NCBI GenBank assembly: GCA_017591395.1
Contig: WEDG01002052.1
Span: 1 to 64,000 of the forward strand
Length of the DNA stretch: 64,000 bases
Direction of reading: 5' to 3'
From: Schistocephalus solidus
Lineage: Eukaryota > Platyhelminthes > Cestoda > Diphyllobothriidea > Diphyllobothriidae
Made by a program: the position numbers and the translations under genes. The notes under the pieces are model-generated. The model ran no database searches. It saw nothing but the letters and a program-made list of their open reading frames with translations, and was not told where the DNA came from. Shown piece after piece: positions 56,610 through 64,000 of this stretch (positions are counted from its first letter, which is position 1; every line of letters starts with the position of its first letter).

Positions 56610-58025
56610 AAGATAGTGTTCATTTAATCTTCATGCTCACATACCATATCTTGTCACGGGCTGGTCTGAAAGAATCACCTCACTAGGTCGAAAAGAAACG
56701 TCAAAGGAACTCAAAAAACAACTTTTGGGCTTGCTAAAACGCACGATCGATTTTACTTTTCCAAAGACTGTACATCAGTTTGGATATTCCACTTGTAGTT
56801 TTTGGTCCATTCCTGCCTATGTCTGTTTCTGATGATTGGTTTGAATAAAACCTTCTAAATAAGTTCTGAACATCAAATGACATGAGTGGAGTGAGAGAGG
56901 TACCGGATCCAAGATATTTCATTCCGATAAGATACTGGTTTTGGAGACGAGGGTCTTGAGTGGAATGCGAAACGAACCACATAACTAGTGAACTTTTCAT
57001 TAGACGGTTGACCCTTGCATGAAGTAAATATAGCTGAGAAAACGTGATAAAAATATTCTTCTTCATGCATAAGTAACAGTGAAAGTCTTCTTTCAAAGGT
57101 TTACTCTTTACAAAACTGTGTATTTCGGGATATAACGTCCTCAGCTTTCATAATACGTTGGAAACTGGCTCTGCAGTGTGATGAGTCAAGCTAAAATATC
57201 GCATATCGACTTTCGGACCAAGCCTGACGGTTTTCCGAAGGAATTACCCCCAAACTTCGTGTATTAATGTCCTCGTTACTTTAAATAGGGCATTATGGAA
57301 ACTCTATTTCCATTCATGCATATTTGGCAGCAAATGTTTTGCGAATAGAGCGCCGACCAAGCTCTTCGGAACGTCAGCAAGATAAATCTCCGCATGCAAG
57401 GGATAGGGATGTTACTCTCGGAAGATTTACCTTTATATGCAAAGCTATGTGCATAAAAACCCATGGAACGGTAGAGGACGCACTCTTGAGTCGAAAACGA
57501 TGCAGTGGAAATTGACAGGGAGTATGGAGGAGATAAAGAAAGTGGATGGTAGAGGAATGATTGGAATGGGACATGGACATGCTGGAAGTGGAATATGGAA
57601 TGGAACAGAGTGAAAGGAGCTGGATATAGAGGACATGGAGGAAAGTAGTACAATGAAAGTAAAAAGCTAAGAAGTGGAATAGCCTAAAGGAAAGTGGAAA
57701 AGTCGGAAGTTCATGTTCTCTATACATTAGACCAATTGATGCTTGCACAAACATGTTTTCGACTGCCAGTGTAATCCCTCTCGCAGGGGCTGAAGTTCAA
57801 GGGATCACGCAGGACAGAACTTGCAAGACCACAACGATATGCTTTCCATAAATCTCACAGGGGGTTTAATCTGACAAACATTTTTGTTTACTAGTAAACA
57901 ATTAATATTTTGTTTACAGCTGGGAACCCCTGCCACTCGGTGGTGTGGATGAGGTTCAGAAAACTAGGTTATTTAAGGGGGGCAAGAACTTAATATGCGG
58001 TTGTAATAGGGCTTTTATAGGTGAG
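56610..58025. other. No gene supported; purine-rich tract at about 57500-57700
   Basis: A minus-strand frame of 120 residues (57096-56734) has no motif. 57500-57700 is GGA/GAA-rich on the plus strand and produces Ser/Pro/Phe-rich frames on the minus strand, which I read as low complexity. Confidence 0.4.
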
Positions 58026-58029
58026 CTAA

Positions 58030-58480
58030 ATGAGGAAAAGGAGATTGCTAACCTAATCTTAACTCCGTGCATATTTTTCATTCCTTGCCAGGTTAGTTTG
58101 TTGACCCAACACGTGTGAGACTTGCGAGATCCGGTAGCTTTACGTCACGCCGTCATTCCTAACTGACCTGACTCACTGTTTACGGATCTTCGACCGGGTC
58201 AAGAATGAAGCCGGCTTTATGCGATCTTTCATTAACACAGTCAAACTGACGTGTTTTGAAACTGATGCATCGTCCTAATGCTCAATGCTCAATGCTTGCC
58301 AGTTGACCCGATTGTTCGGTCCTCCTATGGTCAACGGAATATTACGTGACCTTATTAACCCGACAACGAACGCATTTAGTACGGCCGCGTATTGCACGCT
58401 GACCTGAGAGATTGCTTTCCATTTATTTTAACTGTTCGACTGAAAGGCATCTGTGCAAATGTTTAAAATAACGTCGTCGC
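58030..58480 (+). repeat. Dispersed repeat R4, copy 2
   Basis: Same order of conserved strings as 14700-15250, including 'tgctaacctaatcttaactc', 'tgcgatctttcatta', 'acccgacaacgaacgcattta' and 'cgcgtattgcacgctgacct'. Confidence 0.6.
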
Positions 58481-58484
58481 TTAC

Positions 58485-59475
58485 TGAAACAATTCCCCTG
58501 CATTTTGGTGCCCGTATGGTCAGTGCACATGTTCCAGTAGTTTTCTAATGGGTGATTTACAGTTGATGAGCAAACTCATTGAAGGTCACGATCGAAACGT
58601 GATTGGTTAGTTCAGCATACATTTTCTATTGTTATTTAATGTGTCTTTAAATAATTGGAGGCTCAGATAGCTTTTAACTAACGACGTATTGCCTTCCAAT
58701 ATGTCTTAAGGAAGGAAAACAGGCCAGATTCGGGCAAAGTCAGACATTTCCAGATATGTATGAGTTTTCTTCTGCAATCGGACAAGTTAAATCTTACGCC
58801 ATTTAAAACCAAGTGAAAAGAGGAATGAGAAATTGCACTGCATGCATTTGGATGGTCATCAAACTGGGGGAGCGACCAATTTTGTACATCACGTGTGGGC
58901 TGTGAATCATTTTCATGCCTGTTAACAGCCCTTTCCTCAATCAAATGGAAAATCTCTTTGACTTAATCCAAATAAATTGGGTCAAGCCGAGGAAAAATCG
59001 CTCAATACAGAAAAAGTAGGATTTTGCGTTCAATATAATCCCAGCCTTGTCCACCAAAAGCAACATAGCTGTTTCAATGTCAGACCAAATAACAGCAGTT
59101 TTCCATGCAATAAGGCAGTCAGCAAAGTATTAGTACGTTATATTTGTTATTTCGTTTTTCGGCAAACATTTATTTGGCACCAAGTCATTTTTTGATTTTA
59201 TGGCCTTCGATAAGATACCTTCCTGCTTTGTTTATAATTAATAATTTATAAAAATAAACATACCATCTTTGAAGAGCGGTCTTTTCTTGAACACATTATA
59301 AAGTTTTGTGATGCGAAGTGGACGGCCCATGCTTTAAAAGGTTTTTTGCAAGGTTTCCGGACATTCTTATATTGGGTCACGATCTGTCTGTTCAGCCCTT
59401 AATGTTACTTCAGTGATACATGTGAGGCAACCCTCTTAACTTCATAATAATATCCGCTGTGTGGCGGCTAGCGGA
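58485..59475. other. No recognisable feature
   Basis: Nothing supportable. Confidence 0.5.
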
Positions 59476-59479
59476 GCTT

Positions 59480-59560
59480 GAAAGTTAGTTCCGAGGCAGA
59501 ATTGCACGAGTGAGTCCCGTAACCGATCGGTGAGCACCCATCTACCAATGCAGCTTACTT
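59480..59560 (+). mobile_element. tRNA-derived SINE 5' fragment
   Basis: 'gagtcccgtaaccgatcggt' and 'gagcacccatctaccaatg' match the 5' part; the element stops before the tRNA head. Confidence 0.65.
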
Positions 59561-59564
59561 CTCG

Positions 59565-60045
59565 TTCCCATCCGTTCATGACTGATAATCAGAGATGACG
59601 GCATTCGCTAACTGCGACCCTGGAGGGCTTGCTGGCATCTTAGCATGCTTGCACTTGTCTAATTCATAGTGTTTTAGCCTTCTCCCCTCTTAATACATCG
59701 GTTTACCTGGGCAGTAGCCTATTTAGAAGGTTTTAAATCTTCTGTCCCCCCCCCACACCTAAAACTAGGCATGAAAATTGGGTAACCTTCAAACCTTCAC
59801 GCAGTGCATCCTCAATGTGCATAGCCTTGCCCATGCAAAAAGAGGCCTTGTTGGTGCTGAACTGTTTTCGCTTGTTTTGAACGAAGTGTTGAGATCAGAC
59901 TTGACACGTTCCACTGATGCTCTCATCAGTTAAAAAGTAAATTCTGGCAAAATGTCTTACAGATCTTTGTATTTATTCTTTAAAAGATTCCTTATGCCTA
60001 ATTCAAAACTGTTTTATTTTGCGTTTATGCGTGACCTTGTTTGCC
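59565..60045. other. No recognisable feature
   Basis: A short C run at 59745-59754 is the only notable item. Confidence 0.5.
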
Positions 60046-60049
60046 GATC

Positions 60050-60440
60050 TTGAACACAGCGAGGTATTCGAAGACATGTCGACAGTTCGACCGTCGTAGT
60101 CCGATGATATCAACCGTATGCTCCATGGAAGGGTGGTGCAGGGACAATGACTTGCGCGTGAATTAGTTTTACATGATAGTAGCCTTGCGCTGCAGCTACC
60201 ACACTCTCTCCTCCTCCCCCCACCTGAGCCCGGTGTCAAGACAGAGTCAAGAAGACCGGAGGCGGGAGAAGACGCAGGTGGCTGACGCGGCTGGGTCCCC
60301 TAAGCCCTAGCCACCCCAAGGCGTGCCACCACACCTCCATGTTCTGCATTTGTTATGGGAGCTCAACCTGACTAACGCCTTCCGTCCCCTAATGTGGTCC
60401 CCGTGTTGGTCCAACGCATCTACCATGTGGCCCGTTTAGA
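60050..60440 (-). repeat. Dispersed repeat R2, near-complete inverted copy
   Basis: Reverse complement of the order in 35257-35610: 'aagggtggtgcagggac', 'ccacctgagcccggtgtca', 'gaagacgcaggtggctg', 'gttggtccaacgcatctacc' and 'atgtggcccgttta'. Confidence 0.75.
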
Positions 60441-60623
60441 GGGTTGGTGACTGGCCTATTAAGATTTCACTGTCCACTCCAATATAATTTGCAATAGAAC
60501 CATCGTGCTGTTGAGATATCGCGAAATGTTAGTCGAGGCTCTGCTCACGCCAAGTTCTCCTGTATAAATGTTGGAATAGAATTCTGTGGAGCTCAAGACG
60601 GACATTTTGCGTCTCCATCATGT

Positions 60624-60888
60624 AATTGATCGTTAACTGATCCATTTTCAGGTAAGTGATGACACCCACCATTTGATTGATTGATTTGATTGATTGATCG
60701 TTAACTGTACCATTTTCAGGTAAGTGATGACGCCCACCATTTGATTGATTGATTTGATTGATTGATCGTTAACTGTACCATTTTCAGGTAAGTGATGACG
60801 CCCACCATTTGATTGATTGATTTGATTGATTGATCGTTAACTGTACCATTTTCAGGTAAGTGATGACGCCCACCATTTGCCTTTACCA
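60624..60888 (+). repeat. 68-bp tandem repeat containing 'ttttcag|gtaagt'
   Basis: Four cores of 'ccattttcaggtaagtgatg' with the CAG at 60649-60651, 60717-60719, 60785-60787 and 60853-60855, an exact 68-nt period. The three linkers carry GATT repeats and 'gatcgttaactg'. Each core joins a good 3' splice-site consensus to a good 5' splice-site consensus. Confidence 0.95.
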
Positions 60889-60889
60889 C

Positions 60890-62915
60890 TTGTCTTTATC
60901 TTAGACAGCACGCGACTTAAGAACATAACCAGATTAAGAAGGCCATAAAAATTTTTGATTGGGTGTGCAGCGATTACTGATTGATACGCGAGAGCAGAAC
61001 CTGAAAGACTTAATTTTGTCAGGGGTACTAACACTATGTTCTTCGCGAAGAAGAAGACAGTATTGCTCGAACAAAGATGTGTAAGCCTGAAGTTTTGGAA
61101 TCCCTCTCAAAAGAGAGAGAGAGATAGAGGCTCCTTCTTCGTGACTAATTCCTGGAACTCATCTCTTCGCATCTTTTGGCAAATATATTCTTCGATTGCC
61201 GGTGGAATGTCCTGTAGGAGATGCAACATACTTTGTCTATGCCAGTTTTTATCTCAGGCCCTGTCAAGCTGTGGACTTAACTATCTGTCCTACCCATGGA
61301 CGGTGCTCTCATACTCATCGGTCTGTTCCACGGAGTCTTTGTTTTAATTAACCGAACTGGATGTAAGAGTTACTGGCATCTTCCCGAACTTAAAGCAGGG
61401 GGTTGTCAAAAATGAGCGTGACTGTGTCGCTGATTTTAACATTAATTGCTTCTAATATTTTTTACTTGAGGTAATAAAACTATTTTAATAATTCTTTCCA
61501 CCGCCACAATTGCACCTTCAGAATGGTTTCAGCAACCTGAAGAAAATCCCCCAGTTAGCGATTGTAATCCAGGAAAACCTCAAATATGCTAATGCTCTTT
61601 TAACGTGTAAGATTTCTTGTTACCTTAACTTGACCTATGCGTTCATAACCTGAACCATGTCACCTACTGACAAACGCGGACTAAACAGGTCAATACACGT
61701 TACGAAGGATCGGAATATTAAAGCTCTACAAAACGCAGACTCTTATATTTGTTTCTTAGAACCAGGACGAACAGGCGTAGATCAACCCCTAATATGTACG
61801 TATGCTCTGAGTGCTGTTTTTGGCAAATACGCTCCGAAGGCCCTTATAGAGTTTTTCTTATAATTTACTTTCCTTGCTATATCTTGATCCTTATCACACA
61901 TTATAAACCATACTTTTTTTTGCCGTTTCTGAACAAACTTCTATTTCAATTTTCCTTTTGAACTCCATTACCTAATGCTAACTATGCGTTATCGACTACA
62001 GCAAAATACAATGAAAATTGCCTTGACATATTCAGGTGTACCAGTTCTCATTAGCTAGTTGCAATCGTACCCAGGCCCGGATAACAGCTTTTCCTTTGTC
62101 CCTCAGCATTAAATCAATTGTTCTAAAACAAAGTTACAGGATGGTTTATCTGTTTGCTGCCATCAAGTAAACCACTGGTAACAAAGATATGGTTATAAGT
62201 GGAAGGAAAAAAATAAAACGTTAGGTCTTGTAACACTTCCTTATTCGTTTAAAATCTCAAACTTTTATGCAAGCTATTCTTTAAACACTAAATGAAACAC
62301 ACAGCTAACCATATATTATACTGAACCCCACTGCGAACACTAGTCCGTTGTCATTGATTTTGCACCACTTAAACACTGTCGCGCCGTAACATGCGATGTT
62401 GATTTGTTCGAAGAATTTGCCAGATTGGCGCCTTCAGTTCATTTCCTCTCAGCAATTAGCACAGACCGTTCAAATAGCTGGCGTGATTTATCGGATCGAA
62501 AGCAGCTGTTCACAAGGCGAAAGGCAGATCTACACAAGAACTCTGTAATACGGACTGACTGTGACAGACGGAAGTATAAACCACCTTTGGTGGCCATTCA
62601 GTAGTCCACGCCGAGGCATAACTTCATTTTCGAGAGCTTAGGAATCTTTAGCCAGTTAGACGCTCGAACATTACGACCAATGCCTCAAGCAATGGGTTAA
62701 TCCGTAGGATAGCTAAAACGAATCAGCTCTGCAGTTGATGGTCATTCTTGGCGGAAGTGCGTTTAAAATACAATCAGATGTCTACATTTTTACTCTTTGG
62801 TGATGAGATTTCTCAAAATTTCGAAAAGTTGGATGAGTAAAAAACTGCTCCAAGAGATCGCCTTCACGGTTTCTTTTCTTTTCAAGCATATGCTGCTGGA
62901 GCATGTGCTAATATT
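60890..62915. other. No gene supported
   Basis: Frames at 61036-61347 and 61657-61863 have no motif; the latter is moderately protein-like but without splice support. Otherwise AT-rich. Confidence 0.4.
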
Positions 62916-62919
62916 GGCT

Positions 62920-63072
62920 ATGGTAAAGCGTTAGACTCAATGACCATAGATTCCGGGTTCAACTTCCAGATGTTCTACACATGGGATTGTGTGTGATTGG
63001 CTGATGACGGCTACTAAGCCAGAAATGTACCTTTCGGTCTCCCTTGTCTTTCTCGGTACTCCATTTGCTATA
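62920..63072 (+). mobile_element. tRNA-derived SINE, 5'-truncated
   Basis: It starts inside the tRNA-like head ('ggtaaagcgttagactcaat', 'gattccgggttcaacttcc') and continues with 'ggctgatgacggctactaag' and 'cggtctcccttgtctttctc'. Confidence 0.75.
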
Positions 63073-63304
63073 TATATTGTATTTGTACTGACTTTTCGAA
63101 AGCCTTCTCGCTTCCATCATCAGAGTATAGTGCTTGCTGCTCCTGGTGGTCTTGAGTAAGTTAGTCTTGCCGTGTGGCTCGTATTATATCCATGGTGGAC
63201 GCGTGAACTTTGACCTGCCCGTTCGCTGCTGACTTCCTTAGACCTCCCCGAGGTTGAACGCCGGCGGAATCGCGTGACCACTGTCCCCTTTGGAGCCGTC
63301 GTAG

Positions 63305-64000
63305 GTTTAGGCAAGGCAGCGTGCCTGTTGGCCTGTTCGAAGTGGACAGTTAAGTCAGCTGATGGGTTCTTAACACGCATCAAACATCTTGAAGTAGAGG
63401 CAGATGAGGTGATGGTGTCCTTCGACGTGATCTCGTTATTTACCTCTATCCCACCTGCATTGGTTATCGATACTACTGACGGCTTTATCCAGGAAAAATA
63501 TGACGAGACCGACCAAACACTCAAACAAGCGCATATCATCGAGTTCCTAGAGCTGTGTCTTAAGACGTTCTTTACATTCAATGGCCAGGTCTACGAGCAA
63601 AAGTAGGGGACGCCAATGGGCTCGCCTCTGTCTGGAATAATTACCGAAGCAGTTTTGCAGAGGCTTGAGCAGCTGGTCTTCAGCTCGTACCCCCCGAAGT
63701 TCTGGGCCAGATACGTTGACTCACGTTCTTCATAATCAAGAGGAGTCACTTGCTAGCTTTCAGGGCATTGTTGAATTCAATCTTTTCCGACATCCAGTTA
63801 ACCATGGAAGAAGAAGTAAACAATCAGTTGCTCTTCCTTGACGTCCAAGTTACAGAGCTGGCAGACAGGAAGATAAGGACAACGGTCTACCGTAATGCAA
63901 CTAACACTAAACGCATCCTCGATTTTCGAAGCAAACACCCTGTTGGTCACAAAGGCAGTTGTTTCAGAACCCTCTTCCGACGTGTCCAAACATATTGCAG
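63305..64000 (+). pseudogene. Penelope-like element reverse transcriptase, broken, runs off the window
   Basis: The frame from about 63305 gives RIKHLEVEADEVMVSFDVIS, LFTSIPPALVIDT, EKYDETDQTL and LCLKTFFTFNGQVYEQ. An in-frame TAG (63604-63606) replaces a residue just before GTPMGSPLSG. The next block ends at FWARYVD, where the second Asp of the catalytic YVDD is disrupted by a small deletion that shifts the frame. The rest (TMEEEVNNQLLFLDVQV, TTVYRNATNTKRILDF, SCFRTLFRRVQTYC) is readable in the shifted frame to the window end. This motif order is that of Penelope-like elements. The GIY-YIG endonuclease expected downstream lies outside the window. Copy is non-functional. Confidence 0.9.

Noticed and set aside
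57276..57754. 125-126 residue Ser/Pro/Phe-rich minus-strand frames
   Set aside because: Two overlapping frames of similar length over a purine-rich plus strand indicate low complexity, not coding.
60624..60888. CRISPR-like array
   Set aside because: The linkers between repeats are identical GATT-rich sequence and not unique spacers; it is an ordinary tandem repeat in a eukaryotic context.
63120..63581. 153-residue minus-strand frame as a gene
   Set aside because: It is antisense to the Penelope-like reverse transcriptase, whose motifs are clear on the plus strand.

Overview
The window looks like nuclear DNA of a metazoan with intron-containing genes. It is most likely a cestode, and a diphyllobothriidean tapeworm (Spirometra, Schistocephalus or Dibothriocephalus type) fits best. 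Evidence: a tRNA-derived SINE in more than a dozen copies; a non-LTR retrotransposon whose C-terminus runs into C2H2 finger motifs, which I know from diphyllobothriidean genomes; a Penelope-like reverse transcriptase; a CR1-like fragment; and an AT-rich, repeat-dense background with only short exons. The species assignment is from memory of these families, not from a search. No bacterial gene order, operon or CRISPR array is present.

Main coding content: a dispersed family of small secreted, probably GPI-anchored proteins. The minus-strand member at 51150-52659 is intact: five exons, 219 residues, signal peptide, conserved N-glycosylation site, two conserved cysteines and a hydrophobic C-terminal tail. 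A plus-strand paralogue at 33752-38601 has the same exon lengths (123, 122, 37 and 182 nt for exons 2-5) and phases, but its start codon is missing. A third copy at 42174-44720 is a pseudogene. A divergent copy is seen as its last two exons (24143-24179 and 25165-25382). A weak exon-1 remnant lies antisense inside intron 1 of the intact gene. I know of no experimentally described function; a relation to cestode GPI-anchored diagnostic antigens such as gp50 is only a hypothesis.

Layout: 1-1143 holds a repeat (R3) followed by what looks like an rDNA 5' external spacer ending in the first 31 nt of 18S rRNA. 1144-10300 is mostly unannotatable, with SINEs and telomere-like tracts. 10312-10482 is an orphan terminal exon with a poly(A) signal. 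11.6-13.2 kb is a cluster of R3 and R2 repeats. 14.7-21 kb has repeat R4, degenerate CCTAAC tracts, SINEs, AT-rich repeat R5 and a (TA)n/direct-repeat structure. 22.9-28.8 kb has a Penelope-like fragment, the divergent paralogue, coding-like minus-strand pieces and a LINE tail. 33.7-44.7 kb is the tandem gene plus pseudogene, with introns full of SINE/R2 copies. 51-53.3 kb is the intact gene head-to-head with a CR1 fragment. 55.7-56.6 kb is a long AGT-type trinucleotide array. 60.6-60.9 kb is a 68-bp tandem repeat carrying juxtaposed splice-site motifs. 63.3-64 kb is a broken Penelope-like reverse transcriptase running off the window.

Exon boundaries were read by eye from splice signals and paralogue comparison. 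Repeat boundaries are approximate. Most long stretches between these features show no coding sequence I can defend.
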